From Mesorhizobium sp. 131-2-1 (GTDB lineage: Bacteria; Pseudomonadota; Alphaproteobacteria; Rhizobiales; Rhizobiaceae): DNA of 64,000 nucleotides. Positions 8,070 through 16,189 of this stretch are shown here, piece by piece (the first letter of the stretch is position 1; every line of letters starts with the position of its first letter). The notes beneath the pieces are model-generated. The model was not told where the DNA came from. It ran no database searches and was given only the letters and a program-made list of their open reading frames with translations. The stretch covers positions 2,418,501 through 2,482,500 of the forward strand of contig NZ_AP023247.1 of assembly GCF_016756535.1 (NCBI RefSeq), read 5' to 3'. The translations under genes were made by a program, and so were the position numbers.

Positions 8070-9395
8070 CTAGAAATCGGCGACCTTCCCCCAGGCCGAA
8101 GCGTCGAAGCGCCGCGGATCGTAGGATGTCGGATCGACGATCGGTTCGGAGCCAGTCACCAGATCGGCGACGAGGTGCCCGGCGCCGGGTCCGATGCCAA
8201 AGCCGTGTCCCGAAAATCCGGCGGCCAGGAAGAAACCCGGCACTGTATGAATCTCGCCGATGGCAGGCACCCCGTCCGGCGTGCTGTCGATATAGCCGGC
8301 CCAGGCCGCGCTGATCTTCGTCTTTTTGAGGTCGGGCAGGAGTTCGAGCGCGCGGGCGTGGGTAAGCTGAATGGTCGCGTGATCCGGGACCGGATCGAGG
8401 ATGCGCATCCGCTCCATCGGCGTCGGCTGGTCGAGCCGCCAGTGCCGGAGCGTTTCGTGGCCCGACCGCATGCCCTGCAGCCCGCCGGGCGCGAGGCTGC
8501 GCCACCGCTTGAGAAACATGGGCAAGAACTGCGACGAGAAACGCAGCTGCTGCGGCGTCACGTCAACGCGGCCGCGTCCGCTGATGGCGAGCGTGTAGCC
8601 GCCGTCGCCGCGACGCGTGGCCGAGATTTGCGCCGTGTGCAGCGCATCCGGCAGGCCCTCGGCGCCGGGCGAGACCGAAAGGATCGAGGAGCGGATCGAC
8701 GCCTGAGGAAAGCGGAAACCGAACTGCCGGCAGAAGGAGGAGGCCCAGGCGCCGCCGGCCAGGACCGCCAATTTCGTCCGGATCGTTCCGCTTTCGGTGA
8801 CCACGCCGCTCAAGCGGCCGCCCTCGGTCTCGATGCCGCGCGCGGCGCAATTCTGGTGCACGCTGCCGCCGAGCTTCAGAATCGCGCCGGCGACCGCGGG
8901 CGCGGCCCGCGACGGATCGGCGGTGCCGTCGGTCGGCGAGAAGACGCCGCCCTTCCAGGTCCGGCCCGTGGCGCGGCCCCGCTCGCCGGCCTCGGCGCTG
9001 TCGAGCATGTGGGTGGTAACGCCGGCCGTTCTGGCGAAGTCACGCCAGCGCGCCCAGCCGGCCAGTTCCGCATCGTCATTGCTGAGGTAGAGCAGGCCGC
9101 AGCGGCGAAAGCCGGTGTCCTCGCCGGTCTCCGTCGCAAAGCTGTCCCACAGATCGAGGCTTCGTGTTGCCATCGGCAACTCGCGGGCGTCGCGGTTCTG
9201 CTGGCGGCACCATCCCCAGTTCCTGGAGGACTGCTCGGCGCCGATGCGCCCCTTTTCGACAAGCACGACCTTCATGCCGCGCCTGGCAAGATAGTAGGCC
9301 GTGAAGACGCCGACGATGCCGCCGCCGATCACCACCGCATCCGCGGACTGCGGCAGTTCGCCAGATGTCTCGATTTGCTGCAGCGGTGCGCGCAT
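8070..9395 (-). CDS. DAO-family FAD-dependent oxidoreductase
   Basis: A 441-residue DAO-type flavoprotein convergent with the FAD/NAD gene. The GGGIVG motif is near residue 24, followed by VLVEKGRIG and the SSRNWGWCRQQ segment of a rhizobial DAO subgroup. The C-terminus has AGFSGHGFGIGPG. I chose ATG 9395 because GAGGG lies 3-7 bp upstream; an earlier TTG at 9419 is less likely. It lies beside an Lrp regulator transcribed the other way. It is a second candidate for the amine-oxidising partner of the HcnA/HcnB-like pair, or an independent D-amino-acid/sarcosine oxidase under that Lrp. Confidence 0.83.
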   Translation of the reverse strand: MRAPLQQIETSGELPQSADAVVIGGGIVGVFTAYYLARRGMKVVLVEKGRIGAEQSSRNWGWCRQQNRDARELPMATRSLDLWDSFATETGEDTGFRRCGLLYLSNDDAELAGWARWRDFARTAGVTTHMLDSAEAGERGRATGRTWKGGVFSPTDGTADPSRAAPAVAGAILKLGGSVHQNCAARGIETEGGRLSGVVTESGTIRTKLAVLAGGAWASSFCRQFGFRFPQASIRSSILSVSPGAEGLPDALHTAQISATRRGDGGYTLAISGRGRVDVTPQQLRFSSQFLPMFLKRWRSLAPGGLQGMRSGHETLRHWRLDQPTPMERMRILDPVPDHATIQLTHARALELLPDLKKTKISAAWAGYIDSTPDGVPAIGEIHTVPGFFLAAGFSGHGFGIGPGAGHLVADLVTGSEPIVDPTSYDPRRFDASAWGKVADF

Positions 9396-9618
9396 GGTCC
9401 CTCTACCTTGAAGCGTCAATCTAGCGCGTTGCGCAGGCAGCCGCTGCTGCAGTTGAGGCCGAAGCAGAATTTTATTTCGGAAGCCCTGTCAAAAACGGGA
9501 GTGCCTGCGTTTCAACGCAGTATCCAATCCGATGGACAGGCCAGCGAGCTGTGGTAGTGTCGATGGCTGTTGGTACGGCAGCATTTTGTGCTGCGGCATG
9601 CGATCTTTGGAGACGGCC
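9396..9618. promoter_or_regulatory. Divergent promoter region, DAO oxidase and Lrp
   Basis: A 223-bp spacer between a minus-strand oxidase and a plus-strand Lrp regulator. It is locally AT-richer around 9465-9500 (an AATTTTATTT tract), as expected for promoters and an Lrp-type operator. No clean palindrome was found. Divergent Lrp/target layout is typical of amino-acid oxidase genes in rhizobia. Confidence 0.35.
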
Positions 9619-10095
9619 ATGAAACTGGATCGGATCGACATCAAGATTCTTCACGAATTGCAGAAGAATGGCCGCATCACCAATGTGGAGCTGGCCGATC
9701 TGGTGCATCTGTCACCAAGCCCGTGCCTGATGCGGGTCAAGAAGCTGCAGTCGGAAGGCTACATCGAAGGCTATTCCGCGCAGGTCAATATCGGCAAGCT
9801 CGGCCAGACGCTGACCGTGTTCACCGAGATCACCTTGAAGAACCATCGCCAGGTGGACTTCGCCCGCTTTCTCGCCGTCGTGGAGAAGATCGATCAGGTC
9901 ATCGAATGCCACCTCGTATCGGGCGGCTACGACTATTTGATGAAATTCGTCACCGCCGGCATCGGCGAGTACCAGACGATCATGGAGCGACTGACCGACA
10001 TGGATATCGGCATCGACAAATATTTCAGCTTCGTGGTGCTGAAGTCGCCCATCGTCAAGGCGCATATGCCGCTGCCCAGCCTTTTTCCAATGTGA
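9619..10095 (+). CDS. Lrp/AsnC-family transcriptional regulator
   Basis: A 158-residue Lrp/AsnC regulator. The AsnC-type helix-turn-helix spans residues 5-60 (ITNVELADLVHLSPSPCLMRVKKL), followed by the RAM effector-binding domain (about 65-150). The length is exact for the family. ATG 9619 follows GGAG; frames open further upstream would add a non-conserved leader. It is divergent from one DAO oxidase and convergent with another, so it most likely senses an amino acid and controls one or both. The residues LSPSPCLMRVKKL place it in the LeuO-independent local-regulator type rather than global Lrp; that grouping is an impression. Confidence 0.88.
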   Translation: MKLDRIDIKILHELQKNGRITNVELADLVHLSPSPCLMRVKKLQSEGYIEGYSAQVNIGKLGQTLTVFTEITLKNHRQVDFARFLAVVEKIDQVIECHLVSGGYDYLMKFVTAGIGEYQTIMERLTDMDIGIDKYFSFVVLKSPIVKAHMPLPSLFPM

Positions 10096-10126
10096 GGCCG
10101 TACGTGCGATCACTGAAAAAAGAAGA

Positions 10127-11464
10127 TCAGCCTTTCGGACTTTCATTCTTGCCGCGCATGGCGCGCTTGTCCCTGCGCTCATAGAGCGAATAGACCAATG
10201 GGATAAACCAAGGCTTGCCGCGGTATAACGGCACTGCCTTAGGCGGCGGATCGAAGTCGAAAGCCGACTGGGCCTTCTCGGTCTGGCCAAGAAGCTTGAA
10301 CGCAGCCTTCTTGCCGAGCCAGCGCGCCCAAACCACACCGGAACCGCAGAACCCAGTGGCGTAGACCGTATCGCCAACCGAAAACATTCGCGGGATCATA
10401 TCCCGGTTCATCGCGACTTGGCCGAACCAGCTATGCGTTATGCCCACGCCTGCCAGTTCGGGAAATATACGCCCGAGTTCCGAGCACAGATGTGTGGTAG
10501 GCGCAAGCGGATCTCCCTCCGTCGTGCCGTCGCGTCCACCGAACAGAATGCGCGAGCCATCCGGCGACGGGCGATAGTAATAGCTGAGCTGTCTCGTGTC
10601 GCCGTACATCATCTTCCTCGGCATCAGCCGACCCATCACGCTTTCGCCCAAGGGCTCAGTCGCTATGATGCGGCTGCGCACCGGCACAAGGCGACGGCGC
10701 AGCCAAGGATCGAAGCCATCCGTGTAGGCGTCGGTGCATACCAACAGCTTTTTCGCCGACACGTCGCCGCGTGACGTTGCGACACGCACGCCACCAGCAT
10801 CCTGAGTGGTCCCGAGAACCCTCGTGTTCTCGTGAATGACGGCATCGGTTGTCCTGGCAACTCGCAATATGCCCGATAGCAGCTTGGCGGGATGAAGGCT
10901 TCCGATGTCCATCCGTACGAAACCGCCAGCGTAGAAATCCGTGCCGATATACCGCGATACCTCGTTGCGGGGGACCGCGAATGCCTCAATCCCGAGGGAA
11001 CGGTGCAACAACTCGGCGTGGTGGCTAAGGTCCTCGCATTCGCGATCGCTTATGGCTCCATCGAAGAGACCCGAGAGGAAGAAGTCGCACTCCACCCCCT
11101 CGGCTTCGAGAAAGGCTGCCAAATCCTGCCGCGCAGCCTTTCCTTCCGCCAGTATGCCATCGGCCCGCGCTTGACCAAACCTGCGGATCAATTGTTTGCG
11201 GCTTGGCCTTATGCTGCCGCTTGCCATGCCGCCGTTTCGACTGGACGCGGCTTGCCCGATAGGCTGCCGGTCGAAGAGCTGAACGCTGCGTCCGGCTCTC
11301 GCAAGTTCGATGGCCGCCGACAGTCCCGCATAGCCGCCACCGACGATGGCGACATCGCATCGGGGGACCAGCGGCACCACCGGCAAAGCAGAGAATGCGC
11401 AATCGTCCCACCAGTACGGAGTGGCCTTGAACGGACGCGGGGCGCTCGTATCCATGGTGTGCAT
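10127..11464 (-). CDS. DAO-family FAD-dependent oxidoreductase
   Basis: A 445-residue DAO/PuuB-OrdL-like oxidase. An N-terminal PYWWDD tract, common in the gamma-glutamylputrescine-oxidase-like subgroup, precedes the GGGYAG Rossmann motif. SSRNGGMASG follows, and ATGFCGSGVVWARW lies near the C-terminus. ATG 11464 (alternative ATG 11455) fits the 20-bp spacing to the cupin stop; the long upstream extension of this frame overlaps the cupin gene and is not real. It is the last gene of the minus-strand unit cupin, ABC permeases, binding protein and ATPase, and so probably oxidises the imported amino compound. Confidence 0.85.
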   Translation of the reverse strand: MHTMDTSAPRPFKATPYWWDDCAFSALPVVPLVPRCDVAIVGGGYAGLSAAIELARAGRSVQLFDRQPIGQAASSRNGGMASGSIRPSRKQLIRRFGQARADGILAEGKAARQDLAAFLEAEGVECDFFLSGLFDGAISDRECEDLSHHAELLHRSLGIEAFAVPRNEVSRYIGTDFYAGGFVRMDIGSLHPAKLLSGILRVARTTDAVIHENTRVLGTTQDAGGVRVATSRGDVSAKKLLVCTDAYTDGFDPWLRRRLVPVRSRIIATEPLGESVMGRLMPRKMMYGDTRQLSYYYRPSPDGSRILFGGRDGTTEGDPLAPTTHLCSELGRIFPELAGVGITHSWFGQVAMNRDMIPRMFSVGDTVYATGFCGSGVVWARWLGKKAAFKLLGQTEKAQSAFDFDPPPKAVPLYRGKPWFIPLVYSLYERRDKRAMRGKNESPKG

Positions 11465-11484
11465 CTGTGATCCGATCAACGCGC

Positions 11485-11838
11485 TCAATCGCGCGAGACC
11501 CAGAGCTTCCGGGTGGTTTCGATCACTCGCCAGACGCCCGTGAATCCAGGGTGCATCACGAAGGCGTCGCCTGCCGCAATGCGACGCGGCTCGCCCCCAT
11601 CCTCGATGAGTTCCGAAACCCCCGAAAGGATGTAGCAGACTTCGAAGGTTCCGCCTTTTATGGAGCGATAGGCGCCCGGCGTGACCTCCCATACGCCGGC
11701 CTGCACCTGGCCGTCAGAGGTTTGCGCGATATCCCAAGTCAGGAAACGGGGATCGCCTTCCACGCGCCGTTCCGGCAGCGGTTCTCCACTCCGCGGTTCG
11801 GGAAGGTTGTCCTGATCGATAAAGGTAAGTTTGGACAT
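11485..11838 (-). CDS. DUF861 cupin-domain protein
   Basis: A 117-residue single-domain cupin of the DUF861 (Cupin_3) type. The barrel core runs from about residue 44 (GVWEVTPGAYRS) to 110, with the FVMHPGFTGVW signature. AGGG lies before the ATG. It is paralogous to the 117-residue cupin at 31036-31389, and both sit in catabolic blocks with DAO oxidases. DUF861 relatives include (S)-ureidoglycine aminohydrolase-like and ethanolamine-utilisation EutQ-like proteins, but the ligand here is unknown. Placement between permease and oxidase suggests handling of an unstable intermediate. Confidence 0.85.
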   Translation of the reverse strand: MSKLTFIDQDNLPEPRSGEPLPERRVEGDPRFLTWDIAQTSDGQVQAGVWEVTPGAYRSIKGGTFEVCYILSGVSELIEDGGEPRRIAAGDAFVMHPGFTGVWRVIETTRKLWVSRD

Positions 11839-11849
11839 GAGGTACCCTT

Positions 11850-12542
11850 TCAGCGTGCGGAGTGCCGCTCGAAGGACAGTCGCCTTTCGATGGCATTGAG
11901 AGCAGTCAGACAGATGACGTTGATAGTTAGATAGAAGACAGCGGTGACGACGAAGATATCCATAATGGCGAAGGTCTCGCTCATCAGCCGCTTCGCGTAG
12001 CCGGTTATTTCAAGCACCGTTATTGTGGAAGCAAGGCTCGATTCCTTGACGATGACTGCGACCTCGGTGCTGTAGGAAGGCAGGGCCTGCCGCAGCGCCA
12101 ATGGAAATTTGATACGGTGGAAGATAACCCAGCGAGACATGCCGCAGGCTTCTGCCGCCTCGATCAGCCCGCGCGGCAGCGAAAGCAGGGCAGTGCGGAA
12201 AATCTCCGCGGTGTAGGCGCCGGTATTGAGGGTGACGGCAAGGATGGCAGCATGCAGACTGTCGCCGATCAGCCACCACAGAACCGGGTTCTGACGTAGG
12301 AAACTGATCTGTGCCAGGCCATAGTAGATCACGAAGATCTGCACCAGCATCGGCGTGCCCCTGAATACCGCGCAGTAGAAATCGGCACATTTCCGAATGG
12401 TGTTGACCCGGGATATCCGGGCTGTTGCGAGCAGGATGCCGAACGGCAATCCAAGGCAGACCCCGAAAGCTGCAATCTGCAGGGTCGTCTTCGCTCCGAC
12501 CAGCAGGAATGGAACGGCATATGTGACGATGCTGAAATCCAT
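11850..12542 (-). CDS. Amino-acid ABC transporter permease (HisM/GlnP type)
   Basis: A 230-residue inner-membrane permease of the polar amino-acid family, with five or more hydrophobic segments. The EAA loop contains LIEAAEACGMSRWVIFHRIKFP. The true start is the ATG at 12542, one base after the preceding permease stop; the longer upstream frame overlaps that gene. With its partner permease it forms the heterodimeric channel for the binding protein and ATPase upstream in the same operon. Confidence 0.9.
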   Translation of the reverse strand: MDFSIVTYAVPFLLVGAKTTLQIAAFGVCLGLPFGILLATARISRVNTIRKCADFYCAVFRGTPMLVQIFVIYYGLAQISFLRQNPVLWWLIGDSLHAAILAVTLNTGAYTAEIFRTALLSLPRGLIEAAEACGMSRWVIFHRIKFPLALRQALPSYSTEVAVIVKESSLASTITVLEITGYAKRLMSETFAIMDIFVVTAVFYLTINVICLTALNAIERRLSFERHSAR

Positions 12543-12543
12543 C

Positions 12544-13257
12544 CTAGTCCCTGCTGAAGCCGCGATTGAAATGTCTTTCGGCGCGGCCGAACAGAACTTG
12601 GCTCGCCGCCGTGATGGCGAAGAACATCGCCGCCGCCAGGCAATAGAACAGAAGCGGCGAGCGGGTGATCCCGGCCGCGACCGCAGCGGCACGCATCAAT
12701 TCCTGCATGCCGACGACGGATACGAGCGACGTGTCCTTGATTGTCATCTGCCATACGTTGTTGATCCCACCCAGAGCCAGCCTGAGGGCAAGAGGCAGGG
12801 TGACGCGGAGGAAGGTCACGCGTTGCGACAGCGACAGCGATCGAGCTGCCTCCAGGAGACCGACAGGAACGGCCTGCAATGCCCCCCGAATGACTTCTAT
12901 CGAATAGGCGCATGAGATGGCGGCGATCGCAATGATTCCGACTATGAACGGATAGGCGTTTTCGGCACTGTTCGCGTAGCCGAACGCGGTAGCAATATTC
13001 TGCACCCAATCGACTGAGCCGAAGAACAGAAGATAGATGACGAGGAGCCCAGGGACGCCGCGGATGACGATGCTGTAGGCGTCTACGAGCTGTGATACCG
13101 CAGGGACACGGCGCCAACGAAGGATGGCAAGCGGTATTGCCGCTGCTAGCCCTACGACCACACCGACGCAGCCGATCAAAATCGTAATGCCGGCCCCGCG
13201 CAGTAGCGCAAGGAGCCAACCCTTTTCGACCATCAGAACCCAGATATCGTGCAACAT
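12544..13257 (-). CDS. Amino-acid ABC transporter permease (HisQ type)
   Basis: A 237-residue polar amino-acid permease with the family EAA loop (LLEAARSLSLSQRVTFLRVTLP) and several membrane spans. It follows the binding-protein gene after 58 bp and abuts the second permease by one base. The ribosome site is weak. Paired with the HisM-type gene it should import a polar or basic amino acid or an opine-like derivative. Confidence 0.9.
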   Translation of the reverse strand: MLHDIWVLMVEKGWLLALLRGAGITILIGCVGVVVGLAAAIPLAILRWRRVPAVSQLVDAYSIVIRGVPGLLVIYLLFFGSVDWVQNIATAFGYANSAENAYPFIVGIIAIAAISCAYSIEVIRGALQAVPVGLLEAARSLSLSQRVTFLRVTLPLALRLALGGINNVWQMTIKDTSLVSVVGMQELMRAAAVAAGITRSPLLFYCLAAAMFFAITAASQVLFGRAERHFNRGFSRD

Positions 13258-13315
13258 TTAAACATACCATCGGACCGTCGCGGCATGGCCGCGACGGTCT
13301 CTTGCCTGTCGTTGA

Positions 13316-14131
13316 CTATTTGTTGCACGCGACGGTGTAGTCGTCCTTGAACCAGTTTTCCGAGGCAGCCTTCACCTTGCCGCTGCTGATCATGTCGCAG
13401 AGAGCGTCGTCCAGCTTGGCCTTGAGTACGCTATTTCCTTTGCGCAGGCCGACGCCCATTCCATAGCCCAGCGCTTCGTGGTCGTCCGCTCCAGTAACCT
13501 TGATGTCGATGCGGGCAAAGTTGGCGCCGTCCGGCGAACCGAGGAAGTCGACCCATGTCGGGGAATCGCCGAAGGCAGCGTCGAGCCGACCTGCCGCGAG
13601 ATCCGAATTCTGCTGGGTCGTGGCGTCGTAGGTTTTCAGGTCCGCTGTCGGAACATGTTTCTTGATGAACTGGGCGTATGTGGTGCCATTGACGACGCCT
13701 ATGGTCTTGCCGGCCAGCGCCATCTCGATTTCTGTAAGGCTCTTCAGCCCCACGAGCGGAGAATCCTTGGGAACTACGAAATACTGAGGTGTGGTCGCAT
13801 AGGGGATGGAGTAGTCGATCTTCTTCATTCTCTCGTTGGTGATGCCGAGACCTGAGATGATGACGTCGAAGCGATCGCTGTCCATCGACGGAACCAACGA
13901 ACTGAAGGTCTGCACCACGAACTTGCATTTGACTTTGAGCTCGGCGCAAATGCCGTTGGCAATGTCGGCGTCGAAGCCGGTGACGTTGCCACTGGCGTCG
14001 GCCATGCTGAACTGAGGAGCATCGCCTTCGGTGCCCACTCGCAAGACACCATCCTCAGCTGACGCTGCCTCTATTGCCGCCATCATGAGTGCGGATGCGC
14101 AGATTGAGCGAAGTACGTTCTTTGTGAGCAT
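13316..14131 (-). CDS. Amino-acid ABC transporter substrate-binding protein
   Basis: A 271-residue periplasmic solute-binding protein, family 3. A Sec signal peptide covers about residues 1-25 (cleavage near ASA-ED). The mature part begins LRVGTEGDAPQFS and has the GFDADIANGI signature of the family. A strong GAGGGG site precedes the ATG. It defines the specificity of the adjoining transporter; the ligand is not predictable. It lies downstream of the ATPase and upstream of two permeases, a cupin and a DAO oxidase. Confidence 0.92.
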   Translation of the reverse strand: MLTKNVLRSICASALMMAAIEAASAEDGVLRVGTEGDAPQFSMADASGNVTGFDADIANGICAELKVKCKFVVQTFSSLVPSMDSDRFDVIISGLGITNERMKKIDYSIPYATTPQYFVVPKDSPLVGLKSLTEIEMALAGKTIGVVNGTTYAQFIKKHVPTADLKTYDATTQQNSDLAAGRLDAAFGDSPTWVDFLGSPDGANFARIDIKVTGADDHEALGYGMGVGLRKGNSVLKAKLDDALCDMISSGKVKAASENWFKDDYTVACNK

Positions 14132-14171
14132 GCTGATTTACCCCTCTTTGCCTTCTGTTTGATGGCCGCCA

Positions 14172-14948
14172 TCAAGCGGCGGTTGAAATGACGCTGGATA
14201 GGAACTGCTTCACCGCTTGGGTTGCGGGATTTCGAAACGATTCTTCCGGCCCGGCATCCTGCTCAATGGCACCTTTGTGCAGGAATATCATTCGGTTCGA
14301 CACCTCCCGTGCGAACCTCATCTCGTGCGTGACGAGGAGGATGGTCGCTCCCTCATCGGCAAGCGTTCTGATGACCTTCAAGACCTCGCTGACCAACTCA
14401 GGATCGAGCGCGGAGGTCGGTTCATCGAAAAGCATCAGCTTGGGCTGCATCGCCAAGGCCCGCGCGATTGCAACGCGCTGCTGCTGGCCGCCCGACAGCT
14501 GGCCTGGATACCGATGGCTAAAGTCGGCCATGCCTACCTTGGATAGAGCGGAAAGCGCGATTTCATCCGCGTCGCGCTTGCGTTTCTTCAGCACGTAGAT
14601 CAGCGCCTCGGTCACGTTCTCAAGCACTGTTCGATGGGGCCAAAGGTTGAAGCTCTGAAACACCATTCCGATGCGGCGTCGGAAAGTTCTGATTTTGGCG
14701 GCGTTGATGAGTTTTGTCTCGCGACGATCGTTCGGCAATACGGAAATCGCATCGCCCATCACCGCGATTTCACCCGAACTGGGGGTATCCAGAAAGTTGA
14801 TGCATCGCAGGGCCGTGCTTTTTCCCGAGCCGGAAGAACCAATGAGCGAAATGACCTCTCCCTGCCGCAGCTGGAAGCTCACTCCGTTGAGAACGCTCAC
14901 TGCGCCGAATGCCTTGCGCAGTTCGTGAACTTTCAGAACGGGAGCCAT
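14172..14948 (-). CDS. Amino-acid ABC transporter ATP-binding protein (HisP/GlnQ type)
   Basis: A 258-residue ATPase. Walker [10 protein letters not shown] lies near residue 37, the Q-loop near 95 ([10 protein letters not shown]), the signature LSGGQQQR near 155 and Walker [13 protein letters not shown] near 175. Length and motifs match the polar amino-acid transporter subclass. An excellent AGGAGG precedes the ATG. It is the first clearly recognised gene of the transporter unit and overlaps the end of a small unknown gene by 16 bp. Confidence 0.93.
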   Translation of the reverse strand: MAPVLKVHELRKAFGAVSVLNGVSFQLRQGEVISLIGSSGSGKSTALRCINFLDTPSSGEIAVMGDAISVLPNDRRETKLINAAKIRTFRRRIGMVFQSFNLWPHRTVLENVTEALIYVLKKRKRDADEIALSALSKVGMADFSHRYPGQLSGGQQQRVAIARALAMQPKLMLFDEPTSALDPELVSEVLKVIRTLADEGATILLVTHEMRFAREVSNRMIFLHKGAIEQDAGPEESFRNPATQAVKQFLSSVISTAA

Positions 14949-15244
14949 GCCGAAGACCTCCTGTCTGTGCCGTTTCGATTCTGTCCACTTTGCTCGGCGC
15001 CTTCAGTGTTCGATCGTTGCGCAATGTCGTCGACGGCCGCCCTCGCGATCGAGGTCGTCTCATCAATTTCGGATTCCTTCATAACTGGGCAAAAAACCCG
15101 CCCGCTGACCTCCTGGATGTGGACGCCCTTGTCGGTTTGCATGACCGGAGGCTCGTTCACGCCAGAGACGTAATCTTTCAGGTAGGTGATGGTGTGTAGA
15201 ACCGATGGACGGTTCATTTCGGCGACATCTTCGCTGGTCGTCAT
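14933..15244 (-). CDS. Small hypothetical protein
   Basis: A 103-residue frame whose end overlaps the ATPase start by 16 bp, with ATG at 15244. Composition is protein-like and the first 60 residues look ordered (TITYLKDYVSGVNEPPVM, then a GVHIQEVSGRVF strand pair). The tail is charged and disordered. The VHIQEVSGRVF part faintly resembles the N-terminal DGxxxxD/SGR strand of class III aminotransferases, so it could be a remnant. I do not recognise a family. The coupled overlap with the ATPase is the main argument that it is translated. Confidence 0.45.
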   Translation of the reverse strand: MTTSEDVAEMNRPSVLHTITYLKDYVSGVNEPPVMQTDKGVHIQEVSGRVFCPVMKESEIDETTSIARAAVDDIAQRSNTEGAEQSGQNRNGTDRRSSAWLPF

Positions 15245-15621
15245 TCTAGGATCCCTAGGGAGCCAAATCGCAGAAACAGACGAATTTCGGCTCGACGAAA
15301 TCCGACGACGGATGATGTCGAGACCCCTCCGTCAAGGCCGACTGCTTCCAGTTCCATTCCACCCTCAGGGATTACAACACGATCTCAGCGTAGCTCTGGC
15401 AGGGCGCGTAATTCCGCCTTATTCCATTGTATTTCCGCAGAATTCCTGCCAATTCTAGGCTTCTAGGAGGAAACGCTCCGAATGCGTCAGACCCTGATGC
15501 GGCGGGGCAAACCAATTCTTAGGATCGGCGCTCACCTCGCGCCCATTTTCGCTGCGCGTTCTTGCAGAGATTCAGATCACGGGCTGCCTGCACCACGCCG
15601 TTGACGAGCCCAAACGCATTA
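15245..15621. promoter_or_regulatory. 377-bp intergenic region, promoter of amino-acid transporter operon
   Basis: No gene seen. The region is AT-richer than its surroundings and holds TTCTAGG at 15453-15459 and 15461-15467, with a third copy at 15244-15250. It has CTAGG-ATC-CCTAG at 15246-15258, next to the small gene's start, and TTTCCGCAGA at 15432-15441, a decamer shared with two other intergenic regions in the window. An Lrp regulator lies just upstream on the same strand, so an Lrp-controlled promoter here is likely. Confidence 0.4.
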
Positions 15622-16101
15622 TCAATCAAGAAAATGCTCGATATCGATTGGCATGGAAAACCCAACCTTCACTCGATCCATGACAACCATTGTCTTGAAC
15701 CCCTTGATGTCGTGATTTTCGTAGAAAAATCTCCGAGTAAAAGCTTCATAATCTTCCATGCTTCGGGATGTGATAATGAGAACGAAGTCTGCTTCTCCTG
15801 TAACGTAGTAGCCGTTCATCACTTCCGGAGTCTGGCGGATCGATTGTTTGAAGCGGTCGACGATGTCAGCCCTTTCGCGTTCGAGAGAAACCAGCACGAG
15901 CATCGCGATTGGCCGGCCGACAGTCTTGGGTTTCACGATCGAAATGTCAGCTTCGATTGCTCCCCCTTCCCGAAGCCGTTTGAGACGACGCTGGACCGCC
16001 GTTGCCGACAGGCCGACCATTTGGCCAAGCTCTTCGGTGCCGTGGCGATTGTTGGCCTGCAGAATACTAAGCAAGCGAGAGTCTAGTCGATCAAGCTTCA
16101 T
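15622..16101 (-). CDS. Lrp/AsnC-family transcriptional regulator
   Basis: A 159-residue Lrp/AsnC protein. The HTH spans residues 4-60 (GTEELGQMVGLSATAVQRRLKRL) and the RAM ligand domain about 68-150, including GYYVTGEADFVLII. ATG 16101 gives the exact family length; the frame upstream to 16185 is non-conserved. It sits directly upstream of the amino-acid ABC transporter unit and downstream of the peptide transporter. It probably controls the former, with an amino acid as ligand. Confidence 0.88.
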   Translation of the reverse strand: MKLDRLDSRLLSILQANNRHGTEELGQMVGLSATAVQRRLKRLREGGAIEADISIVKPKTVGRPIAMLVLVSLERERADIVDRFKQSIRQTPEVMNGYYVTGEADFVLIITSRSMEDYEAFTRRFFYENHDIKGFKTMVVMDRVKVGFSMPIDIEHFLD

Positions 16102-16189
16102 TCTGCGTGCCTGCGCGTTGATCTGGTGACACAATCGTTGCTGAAAACTTGCCGCACCCTTTAGTCTTCCAGCCTGTTCCCTCACGCAG

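Noticed and set aside
8043..9557. 504-codon plus-strand frame antisense to the DAO oxidase
   Set aside because: The opposite strand shows clear DAO motifs; this frame has shadow composition.
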